Assembly: GCA_029975215.1 (NCBI GenBank)
Contig: JARKPO010000003.1
Coordinates: 124,001 to 188,000, forward strand
Length of the DNA stretch: 64,000 nt
Source: Levilinea sp.
Lineage (GTDB): Bacteria; Chloroflexota; Anaerolineae; Anaerolineales; Anaerolineaceae
Reading direction: 5' to 3'
Positions 51,391-60,370 of this stretch are shown piece by piece (position 1 is the first letter of the stretch; each line of letters starts with the position of its first letter). The notes beneath the pieces were generated by a model that saw only the letters and a list, made by a program, of their open reading frames with translations, made no database searches and was not told where the DNA came from. The position numbers and the translations under genes were made by a program.

Positions 51391-52206
51391 TTAGACGATG
51401 GCGGCGCGTAGGCGGCGGGCGAGTTCACCGAAGGGTGCAGTATAACGCATTTCCTCATCCCGCGGACGGGGCAAATTCACGGTCAGATCCAGGGCCAGCC
51501 GCCCCGGGCGGGCGGTGAGCACCAGCACCCGGTCGGAAAGCAGCAGGGCTTCGGAGATGGAATGGGTGACCATCAGCACCGTCTTTTGGCGGGCCTGCCA
51601 CAGGCGCAGCAGCTCGCCGCCCATGCGTTCGCGGGTCAGCGCGTCCAGCGCGCCGAAAGGCTCGTCCAGCAGCAGCAGGTCAGGATCCTGCACCAGGGCG
51701 CGCGCCAGGGCCACGCGCTGGGCCATGCCGCCCGAAAGGTCGCGCGGCCAGGTGTCTTCAAAGCCCTGCAGGCCGATCAGCTCCACCATTTCGGCGGCCT
51801 GTTGGCGGGCAGCCTCCAGGGGTACGCCTTGCAATTCCAGGGGCAGGGTGATGTTTTCCACCACGGTGCGCCAGGGCATCAGGTTGGCCTGCTGAAAGAC
51901 CACTCCCACGCGCGGAGGGCGGCCTTCGCCGCGCAGGGGGGCAAAATGTACGCTGCCGCTGGTGGGGCGCAGCAGCCCCGCCAAAACGCGCACCAGGGTG
52001 GATTTGCCGCTGCCCGAAGGTCCCAGGACGCACACAAATTCCTGCTCGCGCAGCTCAAAGGTCAAATCTTCCACGGCGCGCAGGCCTTCGCGCTCGCCAG
52101 GGAAGGTCAGGCTGAGGTGGTTGACCTTGAGCACGGCGCAGTTGCGCGGGCTGCCCGCGGACGGAACCTCTTCACAGCAGATGGGCAAATCCAGGGCGGC
52201 CTTCAC
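51391..52206 (-). CDS. ABC transporter ATPase of the riboflavin importer
   Basis: About 270 residues. LGPSGSGKSTLVRVLAGLL is Walker A, VFQQANLMPWRTV the Q-loop, LSGGMAQRVALARALV the signature and LLLLDEPFGALD Walker B. It belongs to the NitT/TauT/ThiZ type. GTG at 52206 has GGAG eight bases upstream. It directly follows the solute-binding gene, under the FMN riboswitch. Confidence 0.9.
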   Translation of the reverse strand: MKAALDLPICCEEVPSAGSPRNCAVLKVNHLSLTFPGEREGLRAVEDLTFELREQEFVCVLGPSGSGKSTLVRVLAGLLRPTSGSVHFAPLRGEGRPPRVGVVFQQANLMPWRTVVENITLPLELQGVPLEAARQQAAEMVELIGLQGFEDTWPRDLSGGMAQRVALARALVQDPDLLLLDEPFGALDALTRERMGGELLRLWQARQKTVLMVTHSISEALLLSDRVLVLTARPGRLALDLTVNLPRPRDEEMRYTAPFGELARRLRAAIV

Positions 52207-52208
52207 GC

Positions 52209-53192
52209 TCACGGCTCCGGCAGGTAATCGTTGCTGAAGGCGGCCTGCCAATCCAACGCTTTTTGCAGCAGGCCCATGCGCACCAGCAGGTCGTGCATGT
52301 TTTTCCAGGCCTGCGGGTCCGAATCGCCCAGGCGCTCATCCCCCCATAACTCAATCGAAGCTTTCAGTACCTGGCGCTGCACAGCATCCTCGGCCTTGAG
52401 ATTTTCCACATACCTCATGCTGATCTGATAGGCTTCGTCGGGGTTGGCGCGCGCATCCGTCAGGCCGCGCAGGGTGGCCGCCACCATGCGCCGCACCAGG
52501 TCGGGGTTCTCGCGCAGGGTGGTTTCGTTGGTGATCAGGCCGTTTCCTACCAGGGGCAGATAATCTGAGACACGCAGGGTGTTCACGGCCACGCCCTGGG
52601 CCTCCAATTGCACCGGCTCGTTGGCCACATACACCACCACCGCCTGCTCTTGATCCACGCTCAGGGCTTCGACCTGGTTATACCCGATGGTGTCCAGGGT
52701 GATATCGCTCTCTTTCAGGCCGCCCGCTTCCAACAGGGCGCGCAGGCCGATGTAGCTGGCCCCATACAGCACGGGCGTGCCGATGCGCTTGCCTTTCAGA
52801 TCCGCGGGTTGGCGAATGCCGGAGTCGGCTTTAGCGCTGACCCCCACAGGGAAATTCTGATACCAGTTCATCACGTACACCAGGGGCAGCCCCTGGGCGC
52901 GAGCCAGCAGCACCTGCTCGCCGGAAACCACGGCAAACGGCAGCTGGTTGGCGCCGGTCAGGGCCACCGCGTCGGTTTCAAAGGAATAATCCAGGCTCAG
53001 ATCAATACCGGCCTCACGGTAGTAGCCTTTATCCATTGCCACATACAGGGGGGCGAACTGCACATTGGGGATATAACCAACTGGCAGGCGCACAGCCGTC
53101 AGGGGGCCGGCGGCGGGCGTAGGCGGCGCGGCGCAGGCGGCCAGGCTGAGGGTGAGGGCGGCGGTCAGCAGAAAACGCACAAAACGGGGCAC
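52209..53192 (-). CDS. ribY: Riboflavin-binding lipoprotein of NMT1/THI5-like type
   Basis: About 328 residues. The lipobox LSLAAC is followed by VGYIPNVQFAPLYVAMDKGYY, the typical THI5/NMT1 opening, then SGEQVLLARAQGLPLVYV and GKRIGTPVLYGASY. On fold alone it could bind thiamine precursors, but the FMN riboswitch points to riboflavin, as in the RibXY system of Chloroflexi. GTG 53192 has GGAGG six bases upstream. Lipid-anchored on the outer face. Confidence 0.85.
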   Translation of the reverse strand: MPRFVRFLLTAALTLSLAACAAPPTPAAGPLTAVRLPVGYIPNVQFAPLYVAMDKGYYREAGIDLSLDYSFETDAVALTGANQLPFAVVSGEQVLLARAQGLPLVYVMNWYQNFPVGVSAKADSGIRQPADLKGKRIGTPVLYGASYIGLRALLEAGGLKESDITLDTIGYNQVEALSVDQEQAVVVYVANEPVQLEAQGVAVNTLRVSDYLPLVGNGLITNETTLRENPDLVRRMVAATLRGLTDARANPDEAYQISMRYVENLKAEDAVQRQVLKASIELWGDERLGDSDPQAWKNMHDLLVRMGLLQKALDWQAAFSNDYLPEP

Positions 53193-53218
53193 GGTGAACC
53201 TCCACAATGCATGAGAAT

Positions 53219-54040
53219 CTAACGCGGCGTTTCGGGGCGAGGCGCGTGCTGGTAGCGCAGCAGGCGCAGCTCCAACAGAATCACCAGGCCGTAGAGCGCC
53301 AGGGCCAGGACGATGAGGGTGAAGATGGCGGCGAACACCAGCGCGGTGTCATACTGTCCGCGGGCCACGTTGATCAGAAAGCCCAGCCCGCGGTCCGAGC
53401 CGACAAACTCGCCCACCACCGCGCCGATGACCGACAGGGTAGCGCCGATGCGCAGCCCGCCCAAAAACACGGGCAGAGCGGCGGGGATTTCCAGATGGCG
53501 CAGGGTTTGCAGGCGGGTGGCGCGCATGGCGCGCATCAGATCGCGCAGGTTATCCGGCACGGCGCGCAGGCCGACCACGGTGTTCACCAGCACGGGGAAG
53601 AAGACGATCAGAGCGCAGATGAGCACTTTGGAGAACATGCCGGGGCCAAACCAGATGACCAGCAGCGGGGCCACCGCCACGATGGGGATGGCCTGGGAGG
53701 CCACCAGATAAGGCGAGAGCAGCCGTTCCAGGGTGTGCGAACGCGCCAGGCCGTAGCCCAGCAGGGTGGCCAGCAGGCTGCCCGCCAGCAGACCGGCGAC
53801 CACCTCGCTGAGGGTGTAAAAGGTGTGGCGCAGCAGGCTGCCGTCTGTCAGCGCCGCCCAAAACCGCACGGCCACCTGGACGGGCGTGGGCAGAATGAAG
53901 GCGGGCAGTTTGGCCAGGGTCACCAGAATCTGCCAGGCTGCCAGCGCCGCCGCAAGCGACACGAGCAGCAGCCAATGTCCGTGGTGCCGCAGCAGGCGCA
54001 CGGCGCTGAGGGTGAGGGGTTCAAGGGCGGCCGGTTTCAT
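53219..54040 (-). CDS. ribX: Riboflavin ABC transporter permease
   Basis: About 274 residues with six hydrophobic segments. The EAA-like coupling loop is seen around LRDLMRAMRATRLQTLRHLEIPA, and SQAIPIVAVAPLLVIWFG is characteristic of NitT/TauT permeases (quoted in part). ATG 54040 or GTG 54046 starts the protein; the longer caller ORF runs into the riboswitch terminator. It is the first gene after the FMN riboswitch. Confidence 0.88.
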   Translation of the reverse strand: MKPAALEPLTLSAVRLLRHHGHWLLLVSLAAALAAWQILVTLAKLPAFILPTPVQVAVRFWAALTDGSLLRHTFYTLSEVVAGLLAGSLLATLLGYGLARSHTLERLLSPYLVASQAIPIVAVAPLLVIWFGPGMFSKVLICALIVFFPVLVNTVVGLRAVPDNLRDLMRAMRATRLQTLRHLEIPAALPVFLGGLRIGATLSVIGAVVGEFVGSDRGLGFLINVARGQYDTALVFAAIFTLIVLALALYGLVILLELRLLRYQHAPRPETPR

Positions 54041-54100
54041 TCGCACAGTTCCATCCTGCCGGACGGGGCGCGTCCGGAGCAGCTTCAAGTTCGGGGAATC

Positions 54101-54128
54101 AAAAAACCCCGAAAAGGCGTTTTCGGGG
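54101..54128 (-). terminator. Expression-platform terminator of the FMN riboswitch
   Basis: On the minus strand CCCCGAAAA pairs with TTTTCGGGG through a 4-nt loop and is followed by TTTTTT. It lies between the aptamer and ribX, so transcription termination on FMN binding is the likely mechanism. Confidence 0.88.
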
Positions 54129-54176
54129 CAGAACCGCAGGCGGTTTTTCCGGCGCAGTGAGCCGCGCACGGAGGGT

Positions 54177-54306
54177 ACCTTCTTTTATCCGGACTATACC
54201 GTCGACCCCGGAATTTCACCGGATCATACGCGCGAACGCGTTCGTGGGTTATCACCACCGATCGGGAATTGAGAGGTTTTCCTCCCGCACCCTGCCCCGA
54301 AGGATT
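54177..54306 (-). promoter_or_regulatory. FMN riboswitch (RFN element)
   Basis: Minus-strand sequence contains the conserved blocks TTCGGGGCAGGGTG, AATTCCCGATCGGTGGT, GATCCGGTGAAATTCCGG and GACGGTATAGTCCGGAT followed by AAAAGAAGG. These match the RFN consensus in order, with P1 formed by CCTTC and GAAGG. It senses FMN and should switch off riboflavin import. Confidence 0.95.
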
Positions 54307-54325
54307 TGTATTCAATTTCACAGCC

Positions 54326-54354
54326 AGTATAAGCCGGGGGGCGGGGAATGTCAA
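54326..54354 (-). promoter_or_regulatory. Promoter of the riboflavin transporter operon
   Basis: Minus-strand TTGACA (54349-54354) and TATACT (54326-54331) with a 17-bp spacer. The transcript would begin about 14 nt before the aptamer. Confidence 0.85.
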
Positions 54355-54417
54355 GACAGGCCAAAGACACAGGCGGCGGGCTTTATGCGGATGCTTTCTT
54401 TCGCCCTGCCCATCCGG

Positions 54418-54423
54418 TATAAT
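54418..54423 (+). promoter_or_regulatory. -10 box of the sulfite-oxidase-like gene
   Basis: TATAAT with a weak TTTCTT -35 at 17 bp; AGGAGG follows before the ATG at 54450. Confidence 0.6.
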
Positions 54424-54449
54424 ACTTGTGAAATAGGAGGAATCAGCTC

Positions 54450-55088
54450 ATGTTTGACAGCTTTTTGCGCCGCCGCGAGGACGAAAAACGCATGATCGAA
54501 GAGGGCCGCCTGCCCCCCGGTCAGGCCGTCACCAACAAATTTCCGGTGCTGCATTACGGCCCCGTGCCCCACTTTAACCCCGATACCTGGACCTTCCGCG
54601 TGTACGGCACGGTGGAAAGTCCCCTGGAGCTTTCTTGGGAGCAGTTCCGCGCTCTGCCCAGTACGCGCATGACCCTGGACCTGCACTGTGTGACCGCCTG
54701 GAGCAATTTTGACACCCAATGGGAAGGGGTGGCTGTGCGCACCCTCATCGAGGCGGGGCTGGTGCGGCCGCTGCCGAACGCTCGTTTTGTGATTCAGCAC
54801 GCCGAGTATGGGTACACCACCAATTTGCCTTTGGAGATCGTGCTGAGCGACAACTTCTTATTGGCTTACCGCTACGAAGGTCAGCCGCTGACCCCCGACC
54901 ACGGTCATCCCTTGCGCGGGGTGGTGGGCGCTGTGCCGGGACGCGCGGATTTAAAAACCCCCTACCTGTGGAAGGGGGCCAAATGGCTGCGTGCGCTGGA
55001 ATTCAGCGCCGAAGACCGCCCGGGCTTTTGGGAGCGGGCCGGGTATCACAACGAGGCGGATGTGTGGAAAGAGGAGCGTTACGGCTAA
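54450..55088 (+). CDS. Sulfite oxidase-like molybdopterin oxidoreductase
   Basis: A 212-residue protein. The molybdenum-ligand Cys lies in LHCVTAWSN, and LPVLHYGPVP-like (FPVLHYGPVP), EGVAVRTLIEAG, DNFLLAYRYEG and YLWKGAKWLRALEF follow the SuoX/MsrP core. No Tat signal is visible, so it is probably cytoplasmic, unlike MsrP. The donor and substrate are unknown. Confidence 0.85.
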   Translation: MFDSFLRRREDEKRMIEEGRLPPGQAVTNKFPVLHYGPVPHFNPDTWTFRVYGTVESPLELSWEQFRALPSTRMTLDLHCVTAWSNFDTQWEGVAVRTLIEAGLVRPLPNARFVIQHAEYGYTTNLPLEIVLSDNFLLAYRYEGQPLTPDHGHPLRGVVGAVPGRADLKTPYLWKGAKWLRALEFSAEDRPGFWERAGYHNEADVWKEERYG

Positions 55089-55095
55089 GCGCGGC

Positions 55096-55350
55096 TCAGG
55101 GATGGGAAGAGCGGCGGTGTGAACGCCGCCGCAAGCCGACCCAACCGCACTGGTCGCATTGATATTTGCCGGTGGGGTACACCAACACCAGCCCCAGGGC
55201 TTTTTCCAGCCTGTTCCGGTGAATGCGCTCAATCGGCCCCCCACAGCGCGGGCAGTCTTCCTGGCGGTGGCGCCGGAACGTCACATTTAACACGCCCCAC
55301 AGCAGCAGCAGGGCCACGAACAAAATCAGAGGGTACCAGCGAGGGTCCAT
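55096..55350 (-). CDS. Small membrane protein with a zinc ribbon
   Basis: About 84 residues. One N-terminal helix (YPLILFVALLLLWGVL) is followed by CPRCGG and CDQCGW, a four-cysteine ribbon. A basic His/Arg tail ends the protein. It is convergent with the previous gene. The function is unknown and start 55350 is tentative. Confidence 0.6.
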   Translation of the reverse strand: MDPRWYPLILFVALLLLWGVLNVTFRRHRQEDCPRCGGPIERIHRNRLEKALGLVLVYPTGKYQCDQCGWVGLRRRSHRRSSHP

Positions 55351-55429
55351 TTCACAATCCAAAGAACGCAGGAGATAGGATTCGCGCGCTGCCGTTTAGG
55401 GCCGCGGCGCGGAGGTTTGAGCCTGCCTA

Positions 55430-55438
55430 TGATAAGAT
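55430..55438 (+). promoter_or_regulatory. Extended -10 promoter of the histidine kinase gene, predicted leaderless
   Basis: TGaTAAGAT ends six bases before the ATG at 55445; no Shine-Dalgarno is present. Confidence 0.6.
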
Positions 55439-55444
55439 TGTAAC

Positions 55445-57712
55445 ATGATTACCTGTCTGCTGCAGTCGCTTATCCACCTTTTCCAGCAAGACGCGACCAC
55501 GCGTGAACTGCTCGAATCCAATTCCCGCAAGGTGATTTGGACCATGGGCGGGGTGTACCTGGCCTGGCATTTCATTGCCACCCTGTCCTGGCCGCAGATC
55601 TTCAGCCCCAGCCTGTGGCTGCTGAGCGGGGCGGTGCTGTTCACCGTGGTGGTCTCTTTGCGGCTGCTGGCGCACGCTTTTGCCGCCGCCCAGGGGGTGT
55701 GGTTTGTGGGCGTGGCCGGGACCATCCTGGGGGCTTACGGGCTGTATCAATGGCCGGAACTGCTGCTGGCGCTGGCGGCTTTGCCGCTGATGGCTCAGGT
55801 GATGATGGGGGTGCGTGGGGCCGTGGTGGTCAGCGTTGCCGCGCTGGGGGCCGTGCTGCTACTGCCGCTGGGCGCTGGTTTTCAGGTGGGGTTGTTTTTG
55901 GCGGTGGCGGCAGCTTTTTTCCTGGGGTGGGGGGTGTCGAGCAACCTGATTTCGGCCATTGAGGCTTCTTCCTACCATTACAACGAGGCTGTACGCCGCC
56001 TGGAGGAGACCCGCCAGCACCGTGCTCAGATCAGCGTGCTGCTGCGCGAACAGACCAAGGCCAATTACCAGCTGGAGCGCATGAACCGCATGTTGGCCTA
56101 TGCCCGCGCCAAGGCGGATGAGGCCCGTGAAGACCGCGACCGCTTCACCCTGGCGGTCAGCCATGAACTGCGCAGCCCGCTCAATTTCATCCTGGGTTTC
56201 AGCGATCTGATGGTGAATTCGCCGGAAACGTACGCCAGCCGGGAATCCTGGCCTCCGGGGCTGTATGATGACGTGCAGGAGATTTACCGCTCCAGCACCC
56301 ATCTTTTGGGCCTGATCAACGACATCCTGGACATGGGCAAGATGGATGCGCACCAGATGGTGCTGTTTAAAGAAAAGGCGCGCATCGAAGACATCCTCAA
56401 CGCGGTGCGCGACATGGTGGAAGCACCGGTGCGCAGCAAGGGCCTGGTGCTGCGCCTGGAGCTGGCCTCAGACCTGCCCGAATTGTATGTGGACTGTACG
56501 CGCATCCGCCAGGTGGTGCTGAACCTGGTGACCAACGCCATGCGCTTCACCCAGCGGGGCGGCATCACCATTCGCGCCGCTCTGGCGGGCGAGGTGGTGC
56601 GGGTGGAGGTGGAGGACAGCGGGTCGGGCATCTCACCCGAAGATCTGGAGCGCGTTTTCGATGAGTTCTTGCAGGCGGGCAGCGAAAACTGGCGGCGCGG
56701 ACAGGGCACCGGCCTGGGGCTTTCCATCGCGCGGCGCTTCATCGAACTGCACGGCGGCACGATCGGGGCTTCCAGTCAGCCGGGCCAGGGATCGCTGTTC
56801 TATTTCACCCTGCCGGTGCAGGCTCCGCTGGAAGAAGAATCCGCCCCGCTGCCTGCCGCTGCGGTCAGCCCTGCTGGGAAACCGCCCGCCCAGCGCGCCG
56901 TGGATGACCCCGACCGCCTGGTGCTGGTATTGGCTTCAGACGAGCGCCAGGTGCGCACCCTGCGCGAGGCGCTTTCGGGTTATGCGGTCACCAGCCTGTT
57001 GAACCCTGAAGGGCTTTTGGCGGCGGTGAATCAATGGTACCCGCGCGCTCTGGTGGTGGATCGGGCGATGGCCATGCGCGCGGAGGTGCAGCAGGCCCTC
57101 AAAAGCCTGCCTTATGACCTGCCCGTGTTTAAGGTGACGCTGATGGGCGGAGGGCTGGCGGGTCACGACCTGCCCGCGGGGGTGCTGCGCTATCTGGTTA
57201 AGCCGGTGACGCGCGCGGCCCTTTGGGAGGCCGTGTCTGCGCTGGGGGCAGAGCTGCGCACGCTGTTGGTGGTGGATGACGACCCTTCGATGGTGCGTTA
57301 TTTGACTCAGACGCTGAAGGCTTCGGCGGGTTCGGCCCCCGAATTCACCTTCTTACCCGCCCACACCGGCGGCGAGGCGGTTGCCCAGCTGCAAAGCGGG
57401 CAGGTAGACGCAGTACTGTTGGACCTGGATTTGCCGGATATGAACGGCTTTGCTGTGCTGGATTTTATTCAGAGCCTGCCGGAAGAAAAGCGCCCGCAGA
57501 CCCTGATCATCTCGGCCAACGATCTGGAACAGATGCTGGCCGCGCACCGTCAGGGCAGCCTGGAGGTGTGGCTGCGGCGTCCCTTCACGCGCGAAGAGGG
57601 TCAGCATCTGCTGCACGGGGCGTTGGACGCGGTGCGCCCGCAGTTTATTGAACCGAAAAATGGAGGCGCTGCAGGGAATCGAGAAGATCCTTCTGAGTCA
57701 CCGGCTTCTTAA
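55445..57712 (+). CDS. Hybrid sensor histidine kinase
   Basis: A 755-residue protein. About six hydrophobic segments lie in the first 180 residues, then a coiled coil. HisKA has SHELRSPLNFILGFSDL (His near 239). HATPase has LNLVTNAMRFT, DSGSGISPEDLERVF and GTGLGLSIARRF. A degenerate receiver-like segment and a complete receiver domain (VVDDDPSMVRYL, LLDLDLPDMNGF) follow. The last 68 bp overlap the 3' end of the convergent response regulator gene, which may be its partner. Confidence 0.9.
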   Translation: MITCLLQSLIHLFQQDATTRELLESNSRKVIWTMGGVYLAWHFIATLSWPQIFSPSLWLLSGAVLFTVVVSLRLLAHAFAAAQGVWFVGVAGTILGAYGLYQWPELLLALAALPLMAQVMMGVRGAVVVSVAALGAVLLLPLGAGFQVGLFLAVAAAFFLGWGVSSNLISAIEASSYHYNEAVRRLEETRQHRAQISVLLREQTKANYQLERMNRMLAYARAKADEAREDRDRFTLAVSHELRSPLNFILGFSDLMVNSPETYASRESWPPGLYDDVQEIYRSSTHLLGLINDILDMGKMDAHQMVLFKEKARIEDILNAVRDMVEAPVRSKGLVLRLELASDLPELYVDCTRIRQVVLNLVTNAMRFTQRGGITIRAALAGEVVRVEVEDSGSGISPEDLERVFDEFLQAGSENWRRGQGTGLGLSIARRFIELHGGTIGASSQPGQGSLFYFTLPVQAPLEEESAPLPAAAVSPAGKPPAQRAVDDPDRLVLVLASDERQVRTLREALSGYAVTSLLNPEGLLAAVNQWYPRALVVDRAMAMRAEVQQALKSLPYDLPVFKVTLMGGGLAGHDLPAGVLRYLVKPVTRAALWEAVSALGAELRTLLVVDDDPSMVRYLTQTLKASAGSAPEFTFLPAHTGGEAVAQLQSGQVDAVLLDLDLPDMNGFAVLDFIQSLPEEKRPQTLIISANDLEQMLAAHRQGSLEVWLRRPFTREEGQHLLHGALDAVRPQFIEPKNGGAAGNREDPSESPAS

Positions 57713-58835
57713 GGAAGGCGGCGGCGCCCAGGGAGCGGGCCAGTTCGGCCTCTTCCCAGGCCGAGCACACAATCACCGGGATGGAACCCACCTGGGGATC
57801 CAGCTTGAGAGCTTGCAGCACCTCCCAACCGTCCACATGCGGCATCATCACATCCAGCGTGATCAGGGCGGGCTTGAGTTGGCGGGCTTTTTCCAACACC
57901 TGATCGGGATGGGTGAGCCCAACGATGTTCCAATCGGTACGGCTGAGGTAGCGGCGGAACATGTTGATGGCCGGTTCCTGGTCGTCCACCACCAGAATGG
58001 TGGCGGGGGCGGCGCTTTCCAGGCTCAGGGTCAGGATCAGGCGGTTGGCGATGTGTTCCTCGTTCAACTGCGCCCCGATCTGCTCGCTCCAGTACAGGGC
58101 GGCCTTCAGCAGGTCGCGGCCTTCGGCCTCATCCCCTGCTGCCAGGGCGGTTTCCAGCGGGGCCTCGACGGAGAGGTGAATGTGCTGTTCCTGGCTGCGG
58201 CAGCGCAGACACAGCTCGTCGCCGGTGCGCATATGAAAGGCATAGTTGAAGATGCTGATGATGATCTGGCGCAGGATCACACGGTCGGTGACGGCGCTGA
58301 TCGCCGCAGGCGGACATTCGCGCTGCACACTCACGCCCTCCTCTTCCAACCGCCGGTGCAGGATGTGCAGCACGCCGTCCACCACGCTGTGCACATCCAC
58401 CCGCTCGCGGTTGAGGACGTAAGCGGGCTGGCCGCCGGGGCCGGATTTATCCTGGGCGTCGTCGCGCAGGCCCAGCTTATCCCACAGGCGCGCGCTGAGG
58501 GCCTGCAGGGCTTTGTGCTGGTCGCGGCGCAGCTGCCGGTCGCTGACCGACAGGCGGGCGGCCAGTTCGGTGATGCTCATGCCTTCAACGAAGCGCTGGG
58601 TTAAGATGAGGTAGGGCCGCCACTCCACGCTCAGCCCGGGGCTGCCCTTGGTGGGCGGACGCAGCTCTTCCAGCGTGTCCAGAATCACCTGGCGCAGGTA
58701 TTCCCCCTTGCTGCCGGTGTATCCGGCGGGAAGCTGGAAGACCGAAAAGAGCAGGGGATGGGTTTCGAGAGCGGCGTAATCATAAAGATCCGCCATCACA
58801 TCTTTGATCAAACCGTCAAACATTTCTCGATCCAT
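57645..58835 (-). CDS. Response regulator with HTH, degenerate HATPase-like segment and C-terminal receiver
   Basis: About 396 residues. ITELAARLSVSDRQLRRDQHKAL near residues 80-105 is a helix-turn-helix. A middle region contains DRVILRQIIISIFNYAF, which resembles the N-box of a histidine-kinase ATPase domain but lacks clear G-boxes. The C-terminal receiver has LVVDDQEPAINMF, LITLDVMMPHVDGW and FLKKPV. The order HTH-ATPase-like-receiver is unusual. It converges on the hybrid kinase gene with a 68-bp overlap. Confidence 0.8.
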   Translation of the reverse strand: MDREMFDGLIKDVMADLYDYAALETHPLLFSVFQLPAGYTGSKGEYLRQVILDTLEELRPPTKGSPGLSVEWRPYLILTQRFVEGMSITELAARLSVSDRQLRRDQHKALQALSARLWDKLGLRDDAQDKSGPGGQPAYVLNRERVDVHSVVDGVLHILHRRLEEEGVSVQRECPPAAISAVTDRVILRQIIISIFNYAFHMRTGDELCLRCRSQEQHIHLSVEAPLETALAAGDEAEGRDLLKAALYWSEQIGAQLNEEHIANRLILTLSLESAAPATILVVDDQEPAINMFRRYLSRTDWNIVGLTHPDQVLEKARQLKPALITLDVMMPHVDGWEVLQALKLDPQVGSIPVIVCSAWEEAELARSLGAAAFLKKPVTQKDLLDSLQRLHFSVQ

Positions 58836-59025
58836 CATTCCTGCGCCGATCCTTTCGGGTGGGCCAACCTGCGGCAAAGATGTCAAAGGCATGTCCGCTG
58901 TATGGCCGAAAATGAATTGAGGCTGGCGGGTGGAGTGATTATACTATTTTTTGCAGGCCGCACCTGCGCCTTTGCGATTCACCGCCGCCGTGGTGTGTTG
59001 GCATGATTCGGCAAGGAGAATGCAT

Positions 59026-60315
59026 ATGTTTATGAGGTCCTTCGCTCGCTGTTGGCTGTACGCCGCGATTTTGGCGGCGTTAGGCGCATGCACCTGGGCG
59101 GATCTGCGGCCAGGCAAGCCAACATCGTCGCTGCCGCAGAATCAGGTGGAGGTGTTTTCCTGGTGGACGGGCGGCGGTGAGGCGGCGGGATTAGACGCCA
59201 TGATCGAGGTCTTTCACCAGAAACATCCCGAGATCGAATTTATCAACGCGGCTGTGGCCGGGGGCGCGGGCACCAACGCGCGCGCGGTGCTGGCGGCTCG
59301 CTTGCAGGCGGGCGACCCGCCTGATTCCTGGCAGGGACACGCCGGGCAGGAGCTGATCGGCACCTATGTGGCGGCCAAACAGCTGGAACCGCTGAATTTC
59401 CTCTATGAACAGGAGGGCTGGCTGGAGGTCATGCCGGAGATGCTCATCCCGCTCATCTCGCAAAACGGGCAAATTTACTCCGTGCCGGTCAATATTCACC
59501 GCGCCAATATGCTGTGGTACAACCCCAAAGTGCTCAGCGCTCACCAGATTGCGCCGCCTCAAACCTTTGACGAATGGATCGCGGCTATGGAAAAGCTGCA
59601 GGCTGAGGGCATGGATGCCCCCTTGGCGCTGGGCGAGCAGTGGACGGCCATGCACCTGTTTGAAACCGTGCTGCTGGCCTCGTTGGGGCCGCAGGACTAC
59701 GCTGGCATCTGGACGGGCGCGGTGGGCTGGGATACGCCCCAAATGCAGCGGGCGCTGGAAGATTACCGGACGGTGATGCGCTTCACCAATTCAGACGCGG
59801 CCTCGCTGGCCTGGCAGGACGCGGCGCAGTTGGTGGTCAATGGGGACGCGGCCTTTAACGTGATGGGCGACTGGGCCGAAGGTTTTTTTAAAGAATTGGG
59901 CAAGACCCCTCTTGAAGATTTTGGCTGGCAGCCTGTGCCGGGGACCCAGGGAACCTTTCAGTTCCTCTCGGATTCGTTTGTGCTGCCCGCCAGCGCCCCC
60001 CACCGTGAGGCCGCCATTGCCTGGCTGAAGGTGGCGGGTTCAAAAGAAGGCCAGGATGCCTTCAACCCCGTCAAAGGCTCCATCCCGGCCCGCGCCGACG
60101 CGGACCGCAGCCTGTATGACGAATATTTGCAGTCGGCGATGGACGACTGGAAAACCAACACGGTGGTGGGGTCGCTTTCGCACGGCGTGGTGGCCAATGA
60201 CTCGTGGAAGCAGGAGATTGATACCGCTTTGGGGCTGTTTTTGCAAAGCAAGGACGTGGAGGCCTTCCAACAGGCGCTGTTAGCGGCCTGTCAAAAATCG
60301 GGGCCGTGCCCGTGA
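59026..60315 (+). CDS. Sugar ABC transporter substrate-binding lipoprotein
   Basis: About 429 residues. The lipobox is LGAC. EVFSWWTGGGEAAGLDAMIEVF begins a family 1 solute-binding fold, and YSVPVNIHRANMLWYNPKVL and FNVMGDWAEGFFKEL are characteristic (each seen in part). Such proteins bind mono- or oligosaccharides. ATG 59026 has AAGGAG seven bases upstream. Two permease genes follow. Confidence 0.9.
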   Translation: MFMRSFARCWLYAAILAALGACTWADLRPGKPTSSLPQNQVEVFSWWTGGGEAAGLDAMIEVFHQKHPEIEFINAAVAGGAGTNARAVLAARLQAGDPPDSWQGHAGQELIGTYVAAKQLEPLNFLYEQEGWLEVMPEMLIPLISQNGQIYSVPVNIHRANMLWYNPKVLSAHQIAPPQTFDEWIAAMEKLQAEGMDAPLALGEQWTAMHLFETVLLASLGPQDYAGIWTGAVGWDTPQMQRALEDYRTVMRFTNSDAASLAWQDAAQLVVNGDAAFNVMGDWAEGFFKELGKTPLEDFGWQPVPGTQGTFQFLSDSFVLPASAPHREAAIAWLKVAGSKEGQDAFNPVKGSIPARADADRSLYDEYLQSAMDDWKTNTVVGSLSHGVVANDSWKQEIDTALGLFLQSKDVEAFQQALLAACQKSGPCP

Positions 60316-60370
60316 GACCCCGCCCAAACTCGGGCCGCGCCACGGCGCGCGGACAGATCGTAGGATTGTG

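Noticed and set aside
51391-54040. Thiamine-precursor (ThiXYZ) transporter
   Set aside because: The fold fits, but the leader is an FMN, not a TPP, riboswitch, so riboflavin is the better substrate call.
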